DNA from: Scleroderma bovista
Lineage: Eukaryota > Basidiomycota > Agaricomycetes > Boletales > Sclerodermataceae
Length of the DNA stretch: 64,000 bases
Direction of reading: 5' to 3'
NCBI GenBank assembly: GCA_037178675.1
Contig: JAYMGJ010000391.1
Span: forward strand, 1-64,000
Below the pieces are notes generated by a model. That model was not told the DNA's origin. It saw only the letters and a list, made by a program, of their open reading frames with translations, and searched no databases. The number at the start of each line of letters is the position of its first letter. Position 1 is the stretch's first letter. The position numbers were made by a program, and so were the translations under genes. Shown here in pieces: positions 26,157 to 39,536 of this stretch.

Positions 26157-28137
26157 CAGTTGACACCCTACGATGATCATCTATTGCTCTCATGCTATTA
26201 ACTAGGCAATGTCAATCGACTCTACTGGTACTTAAACGGGGTATCGAATTAATAGTATGCCTAGGTTTGAACACCCTGATCAAATGTTCACTGAAATTAC
26301 CAAAAAAAAATCCCATATACTAGAAGTCAACTTCCTCCGCCAGGTTCTACAATATGAGAGTGGAATCAAAACTCCTTTCTCGTGAGACATGTTACAAAAT
26401 CCGCACCATATTCTTAGAAAGATCATACTAGGAGTGATAAATGAGGTTTTGACAACTTCAAGAGTGAGCAATGGACATACCCTCGGCTGTTGCATCCGTG
26501 CATCATATTGGGCATCAAGACTCACTTCACACGCTGGAAGATAGTGGGAGTTCTGCTGAAGTACTTCACGTATGCGCTCCCTAGGTGCACAAATATGAGG
26601 GTAAGAAATACTCGGTAAGAGAGCCCACTCACCCCATCTGAGTGAGTAACTCCTCCCAAGTTATTTTCTTCTTTTCTATAGATTAGATGAGAGGGGCGTT
26701 CAGCAGCTTAGCGACTGTCGCACCAATGAGATCAAGAAAAATCTGCCAATGAATGGTGAGCAAGACTTCTTGAAATTTGAAAATGAAAAACCTTGGTAGC
26801 TGTAACCCCATTATTCACGTCATCGTACGCAAGCTGACCATCACCACAGGGTGACAACGAAATCTTGTTGTTTGATTTCATATCAACAATAAGGTGACAT
26901 AATGTAATGAAAAACCCACCGCACGAAAGCTGGATTCTTCTTTGACAGGGACTGGCATGTTACCAGGGACCAGAGTGTCGACTGAGTGGTTAGGCAAAAG
27001 TTGACGTTCGACTTTGTCTTTCGATGACATTATCGAGCGTTTGAACGACCTCACTGCCAAAACATGAGCTCATAATGTCACATTTATTGAGATACTTACG
27101 AAGGTGAGGGACAGATTTGAAGAATCCTGACGCGTGACTCGAATCAAGCAATCACCGGACGTCCACTGTAATAGGTACTTACCCTTGACCATGCGCCCAG
27201 GGCCACCGTTCCACTTTCGCGAGTATTTACGGTCACGACCCAAGTCTGGGTGAAATATAATATGAATTCGGGACGTTGATATGAAGCTGCAAACCTACCC
27301 AACATGGTCTCCGCATGACAGCAGTCGAAGAAAGCCTACATGAATATATCAGCGACCGGCCCTCTCCTACTAATGAATGCTGAGGGACTTACAAATAGTC
27401 GGACGTTCAAGTTTTGCAGTGGCACAATCAACTCGTCGTGAAGACACTGCTTCAAGTGTTAGATCACATACAGGAAACACATGAGACGGACATTATCTAT
27501 TATCCATTTTCCATCAGTCGTAGCAATTTCTTTGAGAAGAGTGAGTAACCGCGTCTGAACAAATAATACGAATGTACTAACGTTCGTCCGCGCCATCCCA
27601 CTCGTTGTCATCCGAAGAAGGGATTTGGGATCCGTGCCCAGAATCTTTATGGAATTTTACAGCAAATGATATCAGAACATTTTCAATGCAAAAATCCTTC
27701 ACTCTTACAATATATGAAAAAATGATCACCATCCGAAGCGTTGTCAACTAGGACTCGGATCTGCTGTAACTGGGCAGCAACGATAAATGGGGAATAGATC
27801 ACATCGCGAGTGGTGCAACTCACGATGTTGGACCTTGTTGGGCACAAGTAGCCTGGCACGCCCTGTACATCTTGCATTACGACGACATTCTTTTCCTGAT
27901 AACTATACACTTCTGGGCGTGAAGGTCAGCTAGTGCCCTAGCCACCGACAAGTCATAATATCGAGCCTACCCATAAGGCAACCTCGAAGGTCCAAAGTAT
28001 ACCGGTGAGCCAACGGGAGTGGAAGTTGGTGGTCGAAATTTTGTATGGAGATGAGAAGCGCGTACTTTGTCATTGTACTGATGGCACCAGGCCCCTACGA
28101 TGGGACTGTGGAAGGCCCTTTAAATGGGAGTGAAATA
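26157..28137. repeat. Segmental duplication, copy 2 (metacaspase-like region)
   Basis: Direct-orientation counterpart of 23150-25096. Homology ends at AATGGGAGTGAAAT near 28137, and what follows (GCGGTGCTTGCTG) differs from copy 1, which there joins the hAT-like array. Together with the lyase fragment just upstream, this shows that a block reaching from the lyase gene through the metacaspase gene was copied in tandem. Confidence 0.9.
26320..28073 (-). CDS. Metacaspase-like protein, copy B (apparently intact)
   Basis: Exons joined by eye: MTKYALLISIQNFDHQ..RGCLM; VYSYQEKNVVVMQDVQG; VLVDNASDGDHFFIY; SGHGSQIPSSDDNEWDGADE (catalytic His); EIATTDGKWIIDN; CLHDELIVPLQNLNVRLF; FFDCCHAETML (catalytic Cys); DLGRDRKYSRKWNGGPGRM; a Lys-rich linker exon; SLSPCGDGQLAYDD (p10 part); IFLDLI joined to EKKKITWEELLTQM; ERIREVLQQNSHYLPACE; and a last exon NLAEEVDF, stop at 26320. 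An apparent in-frame TAA after NAPLI is avoided by an intron (GTGCGA..CTATAG) that also exists in copy A. Caspase-fold (C14) peptidase, probably Arg/Lys-specific; Agaricomycetes commonly carry several. No prodomain repeats were seen. Some donors are weak (GTTTTT), so expression is not certain. Confidence 0.65.
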
Positions 28138-29893
28138 AGCGGTGCTTGCTGTGACACCCGAAGAATTGGGATTTATGCATAAATTAGAGCACTGCTAATC
28201 TCGTCACCGTGTTCAGAGAGTGTTCAGAGCTATGCAGGATAAAAATAGGCCGTTTCCAGAAATAAGGCTCGAAGGTGGTACAGCCCTTATTACGAGGAGC
28301 CCTAGGACACTTGCAAGTAGTTATTGAGACCAGCATCAAACACCGTACAAATACTGGTACGCGCACATTATCAAGGGAAGATCCAGTTTTCGCAGGTAAG
28401 CTACCCCATAGATTAATGAAGGGGAGTCGTGCCGTTCAATCTTGATACCGCAATGGGATCTAAGGTACGAGCTAGAACGAATTGGGTTTTTGACAGGATA
28501 AACATGTAGACTTCGCGACTTACATATCGAAGACTCACCTGTACAAGGGACCTAATTCTTGACAGTGGCCCGCCTTTATCTGCGTACTATTTGGGGTCAT
28601 ATGGATGCAAAGCTAGGAATCCACGAAACAGCAGAGAGCGTACAATAAGCTTGGATGTAGAATCAGTGGGAGGATGTGCTGTGCTACATGATAAAACTTG
28701 TGGCCACGTGTAGACGTGGCTCAGACTTTACATAAGGTCCACTATTAGGCGTAAAAGCCTCTGTAACACATGGCGGAAATCTGTGCACTGTAATATTGCC
28801 AAGGACGCATGGGAGCGAAGCCACGAAACCGCATAGTTTGACATGCAATATGATAACATTGAGATGCTGGACGTGGAGAGGACCTGTAGTGGTGGTGGAA
28901 TGACGAATTGCAAAAGAAGAATTGGCAAGCAGAACTGAGGCATCGGATGTGTGGATTTCGAGTTGAGTGTGATAGATTGGCATGGTTGTAAAGCGCAAAC
29001 ATAATCGAAACGATCGAAGGGAGGGGGAATCGATACTAGTAAACGGTTAACCGGGGGAAAGAGCTGAGAACAACAAGTGATGGTCAGGCCACGAAACACG
29101 CAGATAGTCGTTGTCCTCGAAAGCCGTCCGCGCCAGTTGCAGCAGAACCCCTGCAGTCTCCACAATTGGGTTAGCGCTTCTCATCGTCAATCAAGCTCCC
29201 ACGAATTAAGAGGGTCCCAGAACCCTTGTCAAGCAAGGGAATTGTCGCAGCTGCTGAGAGAAACACGCGCTCGTTGAACTTACCATCTGATGGCACTGGC
29301 AGTGGTTATGTAAAACAAGGTGTGGCTGTGGCGGTGTGACCTCCAAGGAACGTTCCCATTTGCCAATCGCCACCTCCCTTGCATCAATGCATCTGTCGTG
29401 CGGTAACACAGTTGCACGGCGGCTGGAGAACTGTCCCAGCTTGGAAATCTCAAGAATTCAAAGCCGATTTTTGTGCAATCTATGTGCGAAGTGCGCCTGT
29501 TCATGGTTGCCTTCTTCGTTCCTTCGCAGAGCACTGAGTACACTGAGCACTCTACCTATAGAATGATTGGTATGTACTTCAGCCCACTGATGACAATGCG
29601 ACACAGGTCCTTCAAAAAATTTTACTTCCAATAACCCCTCCTTGATTCATCCGTCTTGACCACCCATGACCCAAGTGTGGGGTTTATACCTCTCCCGATG
29701 GAATCGATTCCATGCGTGATTGCGACCACACCTGGAAGTGGCGTTCGAGCGCATTTCGGCGGTGTCACACCAGTGCTTCCTGTTTGTCTCCTGTGGTCGG
29801 ATTCCGTCAACGTACCGCCCCCAGGGGGTATAGAAGTCGCCAGTCAGAACTACTCGAGGTAAATCAACTTTTTTCCCTGTACAAATCACCGCT
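28138..29893. other. Intergenic region between two divergent metacaspase-like genes, no gene supported
   Basis: 1.75 kb. Open frames occur on the minus strand (28728-29165, 145 codons; 29280-29543), but their translations match no family I recognise and have no convincing splice context. I therefore leave them uncalled. The last few hundred bases should hold the promoter of the plus-strand metacaspase. Base composition is similar to neighbouring intergenic DNA. Confidence 0.5.
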
Positions 29894-31681
29894 ATGGGAA
29901 AGAAGGCCCTCCTTATTGCGATCAAGGAGACTAGAAACCGCCCAGACCTTGGACTATCATCGCTTCCATTTGCTCATCGGGACGCTCGCGCCATGTGCAA
30001 ATGCCTAATAAGTCACGTCACAATTACCCGGCCTTTCAGTGGATGCTCCTTATTAACTTCGTTGACAGGGGACCACAGTTATCAGCAAGATGATATCGTG
30101 GTCATGTTGGATTCACCAGAAATTCCAGAACACTTGCAGCCGACTGGGCCAAACATTGTAAGCCAGACATTCCGATGTCCACCTACGCCATAATTGGCTC
30201 ATTACTACCACCTCTCAGATACGTGAAATTCGCAACCTAGTCAGCAAATCAGCAAAAGGCGACCATCATGTCTTCTACTGTAAGACCTCTTTATCGTTTT
30301 GGTAGAGGACGCTAAGGCAGCCAAATGAATGGGCAGATTCTGGGCATGGCGTCCAGACCATTTGTGAAGATAACACTGAGTGGGATGGTCGTAACGAAGG
30401 TAAATGTCTATCCAGCCTCAACCAACTTTTCATGACCTTGCACAAAGGAATTGTTGCAATGGATGGCGAATATATCGTGGACGATGTACGTGCTTGGGAT
30501 TTCCAGGTACAGGCTGAACTAATATCTACGACAGTTGCTCCACAATAAACTGGTTGTACCCTTAAAGAAGACAAAGAAGACAACGCTATTTGTACGACCC
30601 TTGGCATATTATATACTCGAAGGATCGGGTTCTAATCCCTCTACAGGCTTTATTTGACTGCTGCCATTCTGAAACAATGCTGGGTAAGTTCATAGTTTTT
30701 GGGAAAGTATGCCGGACTCACCATATGCTCCGTTCAGACCTGCGTCGTGGTCGATTCTCCAGGACTTGGTCAGGAGGTCCAGGGCGTACTTTCGTGGGTA
30801 AGCGCCGATCCGATTCGCGTGGTATTAACCTTGGAGCCCATGTGTTGACTGACACTTCTTTAGGGGTATGCAAATCCTTTGTGCAGCTTCGTACGTATCA
30901 CCGCATCAAACACATGGAAACCTATACAATTATACTTCTCCAGTGAAATGTTCCGGAGCAGCAAATAAGGGCAAACAACAACCGATGATTGATCCCCTGG
31001 CTCGTAATCAAGCCTCGTGCACAGTGTTATCTGCTGGTGATAAGAAAAGAAGGAGAAATAAAAAGAGAAAGAGAAACGGTCTCATTGCAGTGAGTGTTAA
31101 TCAGTATTCGCACTTGTCTTGTAACTGATTTCCCTTCGATGATAAGATTTCATTGTCAGCCTCCCGAGACAGCCAGCTTGCGTTTGATGATGCAAAATAT
31201 GGGATCACCACTACAAAGGTGCGTCATTTCCACCCTATCTGAGCCTTCCCCAAGTTCACAGGCGGCGTTACCAGTTCTTTCTCGATGTGATCAGTATGCG
31301 ACCACACGAACACGATGATCATCCCCGCCGTTTCACGCATCCTGTAGCGCGAAAGGATCTTACATGGGAGGAGTTACGCGATCGCATGACGTGAGTAACT
31401 ATCTAGTAGTCATTTCTTATCCTCTCACCAGTACACCCAGAGAACGCATCGGAAGTATGGGAGAGCGACGTGCACTGCTTTTGCCCCAGGGAAGCCTCCA
31501 TTCGGATCCTGACATGCGCGCACAGCAACCAAGAGTAAGTTCATTGAGCCTTTCGGTTGCCGTGGACCTCACCTCCCTCCTTCCAGTATGACACCTTTCT
31601 TGATATGGTACGTCCATTCTAGTATGCAAGACTACTTATTGACTTGCTGTGCAGAATCTGAAGGACAAAGTCGTACTTTAG
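29894..31681 (+). CDS. Metacaspase-like protein, third divergent copy
   Basis: Starts MGKKALLIAIKETRNRP, a caspase-fold first strand, then PFAHRDARAMCKCL, DDIVVMLDSPEIPEH, SKSAKGDHHVFYYSGHGVQT (catalytic His), GIVAMDGEYIVDD, LLHNKLVVPLKKTKKTTLF, LFDCCHSETML (catalytic Cys), DLRRGRFSRTWSGGPG, a Lys/Arg-rich linker (DKKRRRNKKRKRNG), SLSASRDSQLAFDD, FFLDVISMRPHEHDDH, DLTWEELRDRM and a final exon NLKDKVVL with TAG at 31681. Exon borders coincide with those of copies A and B, so all three descend from one gene. Both catalytic residues are present. It is clearly older than the A/B duplication, as the proteins differ at many positions. Orientation is opposite to A and B. Confidence 0.8.
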
Positions 31682-32346
31682 GCCTTATTACCACTGTCTC
31701 GCCACAGTACGATGACTTGATTGATCTCAAGCTATAATGTGCTTGGAAGGAATTTTATTGTGCGATATATAACCTATAGGTTCATCTTACATATGTATTT
31801 ATCCGTGTAGCAAATAGTCCATTCATGTGCTTTTTATCTTCGTAAACCAGTCGACAAGCAATCCCTGCATCTTGTGAGAAAGTGCAGCCCCTAGTAGTAC
31901 GTAGTATTAGTAGACACTACACTTTGATCGACTTTGCGTCACCTTGGGCCTCGTCACCCAGTGCTTTGCGACCGAGTCATTAGGGTTGCCAGCGACAGCC
32001 CGCACTTCCCCGAGTGATATCAGTCAAATTAGATGTTCTATTTGATCGGCCGAGAGTTCGGAACTTTTGTCCGACTAGTTCTGACTCGTTTTTTCTGTCG
32101 TAAAAAGCGGGGACAAGATGAGGGAAGCTCCACACTTTCATCGCCAGGCATTCGTTACTGTGTCAGTGGCGATCTATCAGAGGTCGCAAGTGAGAGTTTC
32201 TTGACACTGCCAGTCACGACATTGATCGTCGCCCAGCCAAAGTTCTTTTGCCACATAAAAGTCAAGGGTCTGGCGTTCCCCCCTTCGAAAGTACATCATC
32301 ACCACCGTTTACCGTTTAACTGAATAAAACCGAGTCATCCACCACC
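31682..32346 (+). promoter_or_regulatory. Upstream region of homocitrate synthase
   Basis: 665 bp with no gene. It contains TGACTC at 32082-32087, the core of the Gcn4/CPC1 amino-acid starvation site, 260 bp before the start codon of a lysine-pathway gene, and an A/T-rich CATAAAAG at about 32253 that could serve as a TATA element. A single hexamer can occur by chance; regulation by Gcn4/Cpc1 is inference from the pathway. Confidence 0.35.
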
Positions 32347-34093
<1,747 letters not shown>

Positions 34094-34452
34094 AAAAGTC
34101 TCGGTAGATGAAGGGCTCTCACGGAAAGGGTGTCGGCAGATATCAAGACTTTTCAGGCCAAAAAAGCGACAAGGTCGCGCAGCTGGAAAATATATGTATT
34201 CCCTGGACGCTTTGTGTAAATGTATATGTAATGCGTATCAATTTGTTCTTGCAATCTCGCCGAACTGGATACCAGTCCACAACGAAGCCAGCTTGGATTG
34301 TTCGCCTTTCTTTTTATACAGTCTTCGACGTAGTTGGGTTACGATGTATTGAATGGTACATAACAACTCGCACACTCTTACACAAAACATGGACGACTAC
34401 GTATTTCTAGCAGCAGTGATCTTGTAAACAGGTGATCCACGAAACCTTCTAA

Positions 34453-36739
34453 TCACTTCTTGATATCCTTTAGCCACTCCAATACAAAATGGATCATTTC
34501 GTGATGGATTTTCTGAATCTGCGGGGGTTCGTCTGCAATGTTTGGAAGTCCATTTTCGTCATAGTGGTGGACACCACCTATTGGAGTTGTAAGTTTGCAG
34601 AACGTCCCAAATGATAGCACATGAAAGTAAGTGGTGGATGATAATGACACGCACGAGGTATAAGTTTGAATGGGCGAAGGATGGTATCTGGTCTGTCCTT
34701 CGCATATTGACTGTGTGGTGTACATGGTCTCCAGGGGTCCACTGCGTCGAGCACGGTGCAACAGTGGCAAGACTATTAGAAATAAGAAGCAACTGGCACC
34801 AATCCACGCACCTTCACCATCGATGAAGGCCAGTTTATCAGCGGCAATCGCAAAACCACCGAGCGCATTCACAGCGGTAATGTTCGGCATAGGCGGAACT
34901 GTGAAATATTTCCCGGGAGGAAAGGCCTAACAGTGGACGTGCTCAGAGTAAGCTAACTATGTAACGACAATCGTGCATGAATCACCTGACGACAAATCTT
35001 GGAGGCATGGTCAAGTGTCAGTAGTTTCGATACAATCCGGGGGTATGCTGGGTCAGGAGGAGCTGTCTGATGCCGCTGTCGTTCATCATCATGGTGAAAA
35101 GACGAACTACTGCTCACATCGAAAAAACCCCATTCCGTGCAGACCTGGAATGTCCAAGGTCGCCAATCCTGATCGAGAGATGTATCAAGGAAAACAGTAT
35201 CATTGTAAGTGCCGAAACACTAGTGCAGGAATCATTATTAAGTGAGTAGAATGAACCTTCGACTATTACTCACATCCTCCACGGTTAAATTAGCGTCAAG
35301 GCAGCTTTGGACTAGGTTCTAGCTCCAAAATGAACAATTGCAGCACGAAACCCAGGTCAAATTAATCCTCACTTCTTTGATATAAAGAGCATAGTTCAAG
35401 ATGGAGAAATCAACTTGACGTCCCCATAGCAGATTCTTGTGGCCAACTGGTAGATGTGGAGTATGTGCCGAGCCAATGGTCGGTTGATTCAGTGCTTCGC
35501 AAAATTCGTCGAACATCGTATCTCCGACTGCGGGATCCCAGTTCTTCTCCTGCCAATACGCGACCGGGATCTAGGTTACCAAAGTTCTGTCAGACACATG
35601 ATCATCGAGAAGCATACACTACCTCACTCCAAGAACAGACGCAAAATCGTCGTCATGCTTGAGATTTTTCAAGCCAAATAAATCCTTGACTGAATCCTTG
35701 ACATTTGGATCTTCAAGGAGTATGTCAATGGTCTCAATGGCACTCATGATGTTAGCGGAGCAACGAGAATCAGCAGCTTGGCGGATGACATCATAATACT
35801 CCCAATTGGAAAGATCAGCATGCGTAACGGCTTTTGGTGAAGAAATGAGTAGGACGAAGAACAAAGCAAGTGAACATACACATACCGCTGGAAGCGATGG
35901 AGCCAAAGACCAATTCCGGGTATAATATCTTCATATGCGCCGCACGGGCGCCTGCGTAAGAGCCCTAGTATAATTCGTCTCATTGAATCTTGGAGTGCGG
36001 GTAGAGACATACACCATAATATATCCAAGGAACATGGGGGGCAGTCAAATTCTCGTCTGTGCCGGGGAACTTGACGTTTGCCATGAAGTTGGCTGAATCG
36101 GCAGCAGCCTGATCATTGTTGAGCCATCTATCATGGTAAATCAGGTTAACATGCACCTGGACAGAAGACAATGACTGCTTACCTCAGGTTGTCAGTGCTG
36201 AAGTCGGGCACTGGGATAGATTTGCCTGCTTGGCCTCAGTTCGAAGTTCGTGACGTCTCAGATGGTGACAGACCGTAGTACCGATGCTCAAGCACAACAC
36301 CAACTCCTCCGGTTGCATTTGCCAATATTTCCACAATTCCAGTATCTAAAAATGGAAGTCGATCTTCACCACTGGTTTCACCACCGTCAAGAACAATCAC
36401 AGGTCCGCCTGAGCCAGGATGGTAATGGCGAGCATTAACCCAATAGCGTTGGCTAAAGGTACCAAGCGTGGGGTTGTGATGATCAATGGGTTGTGTGAAA
36501 TGCTGCTCAGGAAACTGGAGTGCCCTTGAGGACACGGTTAGCGCTGGGGGAAAGTCATCATGACCTGTATCTTGCAGGACAAAGGGTGAAGGGTTCCGAG
36601 AATCTGCCAAAGCCTTTTCAAGTTTCCAAAGGTTGATGCTCTGAGGGCTGAACGAGAGTCTGGAGTCCACCACATTGATAAATGTAAACACGGTTGAGAT
36701 CACGATGAGAAATGAAGCGAAGCTACTCGTAAGCTTCAT
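34453..36739 (-). CDS. Secreted serine carboxypeptidase, family S28 (Pro-X type)
   Basis: Start ATG 36739 gives MKLTSSFASFLIVISTVFTF, a signal peptide. Then the S28 blocks: FPEQHFTQPIDHHNP, YWVNARHYHPGSGGPV, LDGGETSGEDRLPFL, VGVVLEHRYYG, NLRWLNNDQAAAD, WIYYGGSYAGARAAH (nucleophile Ser in GGSYAG, split by an intron), FDEFCEALNQP, NLVQSCLDANLTVED, CFGTYNDT, WRPWTFQVCTEWGFF, RLAFIDGE-VDPWRP (catalytic Asp region) and RGGVHHYDENGL (catalytic His), ending DIKK at 34453. About a dozen introns; every exon in the middle could be joined in frame. Several N-x-S/T sites suggest glycosylation. It likely cleaves after proline, outside the cell or in the vacuole. Confidence 0.93.
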
Positions 36740-37640
36740 AATTCCCACCGAAGCGTCGACAGTACACCGGACACCGAGGAGTCAGAGGAGTACGGGGACA
36801 GGGAAGTTGAAATTGAAGCGGGCTAATAGCAGCTGCCAGCCTGCCACCGCCTGGCCCGAGCAACTGCCGACTTTCTTCGGCCAGTGCCGCACGCGTCTTA
36901 TTGAAGCTCGCCAACATCGAAAGTTGGCCAAGCATACAAATTATTATGCCTCACCGATATCTGCTGAGTGTAGGCAATCAGGGACACGGTGGAAAAGTAG
37001 AATGGCTATGGACCCTGCCCAGGTTGAACTTCGAAGACTGATCTCGGACACTCAGAGTCCCTGTACATATTTGCTTATCCGTGCTAATAGGACCGATCTG
37101 TGTAGCGTTTGGCCAACCATCCCATCCACATTGTCCTGCATGCCAATCAGCATAGTTTCGTTAAGACCTTAAAGCCACCACAGATGCCCGTGAAAACGGA
37201 TAGATCCCTTTGTGAATGATGCATATGATGAAAACAGGGGACGCCGGTGAACCTCGGAGCTCATAGATGCATCCTACCGTCATTCGGTAAATCATGTTCG
37301 AAACATCGGCATCGCTGCGATCATTTCCGCATGATGCTTGGCATGACCCTATGTAGCTGGCAAGCACTTTTGTAATCAGCGTCACGGGCTCCACCACTGA
37401 GAAGCAGTGACGCAGTCAAGGTAGCGGACAAGCACAAGGACGAAACAAGACAGCACGACCAGAAGAAAAGAAAGGGGGAAATAATCGACGTTTTAGCTTC
37501 CGGACCTAGAGCATATCATAATGTCCCTGCCTCTGCTTACCGTCTGCGTTGGCGTCAATCAAAGGTGCGCAGGGGAACTGCTGTGTTTGCTGTCCTTGAC
37601 ACAAAGGACGAGAACGAACGCCTTGCATTGAAGGCGTCGT
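36740..37640. other. Intergenic region upstream of the S28 gene, no gene supported
   Basis: Should contain the S28 promoter next to 36740. Short open frames on both strands have no recognisable product. Confidence 0.5.
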
Positions 37641-37699
37641 GGCAAGACATCACTCAAATAAGGAGCCCGTTGCGTCATCGTAGAACGGCTCATTTATTG

Positions 37700-38040
37700 G
37701 CAATTGTCTGATCTTTTTTGGGGTGTTCTTCTCCTTGTAAACATAATGAAAGTTCTGTGAACATAAACTCTGTTTGCACGCAGCTGTGCCCTGGTTACCA
37801 TTCGAGCATGTGCCCTCAGTGGAGAAGTTGGTTGAACAACAGTCCATACTTTTCCATGATGGACAACCAGCAATGGCAGCTGCAAGACGGGACACCAAGA
37901 ACAGCACAGATATCTTCGAGCTCCCATCCTGTATCCCATAGACGGAGTGCACACAATTTGGGGTGCTGATGGCCCGCGGTAGGGCATGGCGACTGGAGGA
38001 AGTAGTTATCCATTCCATTAATTCCGCACACCTCACGACG
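37700..38040 (-). pseudogene. Mariner/DDE-type transposase relic (helix-turn-helix part)
   Basis: Minus-strand translation gives ALRLWDTGWELEDICAVLGV followed by a degenerate second helix (CHCWLSIMEKYGLL) and, one frame over, VVQPTSPLRAHARMVTRAQL. This matches the N-terminal DNA-binding region common in basidiomycete Tc1/mariner-like transposases, where it continues into a PSPLRGRPR-type linker. A stop and a frame change lie between the two parts and no DDE catalytic domain follows, so it is a short dead fragment. The family call is from remembered conserved pattern. Confidence 0.55.
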
Positions 38041-38595
38041 CAGGTCGAAACATTTTTGTTATTGACAAGATTTTCGCGAACTGCAGTAAACGCTGAGTAA
38101 GCACTCCATGAATTCAGATCCAGGGGGCATACAGACAACCGCACGGAGGTTAGGAATCATGTCAGAGAGTGTACCAAGGTTGACAAAATGATTCATACCT
38201 TACTAGACTCATCAGTGACATTGATAGCGAATTGATCCCTGGTACACTACCAATGCAACATCGTTCAAGCAATAGCGCAATATGTTGGTCCATGCAAGCT
38301 AACGAATGATCCTAGACTTTAATTACCAGCAGTGAGCTTTGGGTGGGGTTACTGGAAGTCATAGCTAATGAGATAGGTATACCCCATAGTCTAGAAGAGC
38401 GGGACGCAGGCAAACACTGATGATCCAAGCACAGTACATCGCCGAGGCGGGCGTGTCAGCGGCTCCATTGATTTGGACTGACAATGATACGAGATGGTCA
38501 CCTGCTGTTCGTTCAACGTGCGCGTGCTACGATAAATACGAAGCTGAGAAGACCAATGTCCCGGGTAACGAATCAGATAGAGAGGAAGGTGCTGC

Positions 38596-39476
38596 CTAGA
38601 AACATATGCGGTAGCTTGCGTAACGCCCACTCGTCTCACTAGGTCGGGTAATTTTTACAACTTGACCACGGCGTAGACCGTAGTAACGCGCAACAGGATC
38701 TGCAAGTTGGATGCGAGGGAGTTGTGTATCCTTTAGGCGGCTAGACGGCTGCTATGAGCATTTTGGCTAATGACAAATGTGGCAGCATACTATTTTTCAA
38801 GCAATTGTTTTTTCTGTTCTGGGGAGAGGACCTCATGTTGGGGCACTAGTGTATGGTGTGTAATATTAACGAGGAGGTCCGCTTCAGAGAACTCTTCCAG
38901 CCGATACTGAGCGGACATGCCCGCAATTACCTATCATCGGAGGATTAGACCAATATCTATGAGAACTACTCATCTTTCGAAAGCCTACTTTGCGTGCAGA
39001 GGGGGTCATGTTCCCAGGGAAAATGATGATACCCCTCATGATAGATTTTTCCTCCAAAATACCAAGCAGCCTTCAAAGACATGGGTTTCACCAAATATAA
39101 GACAGGTGACGGGGCATACTTTCGCATTGTCTTCACACCTACGCTTTTTTCATCACTAAAGAAGACAAAGATTTGGTCTGCGTGATTTTCTCGTGAATTT
39201 GTGAAAAAGTTGAGTTGATTTCGGCTGCGCATGGTCGGCCTCGTGCATTCAAAACCAGAAATCTTAGCACGTACTCAACGCTCCCTCCGCTGTTCGCATA
39301 GTGAGCACGAAAGGTGACAAGGTCCATGTTAATTTCGTCGTCTGACACTTGATACCCCTGTAGTCCAAGGTTTACATACATATGTTCAGGAGACAAACTT
39401 GACTGACCCTGTCCTTGACGAGTTCGTGAATAGTCCGGTTGACTTTCCATAGCTTTGCGGTATCGTCTTCTGCCAT
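38596..39476 (-). CDS. RPB5: RNA polymerase subunit Rpb5 (shared by Pol I, II, III)
   Basis: Six exons give a ~212-residue protein, the usual Rpb5 length. The N-terminal jaw domain starts [20 protein letters not shown], then [52 protein letters not shown] and [19 protein letters not shown]. The conserved C-terminal assembly domain follows: [15 protein letters not shown], then [16 protein letters not shown] and a final [14 protein letters not shown] at 38596. Start ATG 39476. All introns are phase-consistent. It diverges from SWD2, with only 60 bp between the two start codons. Confidence 0.96.
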
Positions 39477-39536
39477 CGTGATGTGCAGGTGCAAAAGTTG
39501 TATTCAAACTCAGATCCATACAAGCTGACCGTCGAG
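39477..39536. promoter_or_regulatory. 60-bp bidirectional interval between RPB5 and SWD2
   Basis: Both genes must initiate transcription in or across this interval or inside each other's 5' end. No TATA box is visible. Inference from the two start codons. Confidence 0.5.

Noticed and set aside
25864..26163. Second functional cystathionine beta-lyase
   Set aside because: Only about 290 bp of one exon end are present, with a 4-bp frameshift and no PLP-lysine region.
26690..26750. In-frame TAA after NAPLI in metacaspase copy B, suggesting a pseudogene
   Set aside because: The same TAA is in copy A, and a phase-correct intron (GTGCGA to CTATAG) joining IFLDLI to EKKKITW removes it, so it is intronic.
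28728..29165. 145-codon open frame on the minus strand
   Set aside because: No recognisable domain, Cys/Ser/His-rich composition like random sequence, no start context or splice partners that extend it.
36675..37172. 165-codon plus-strand open frame upstream of the S28 gene
   Set aside because: Overlaps the S28 signal-peptide exon on the other strand and the translation matches nothing recognisable.
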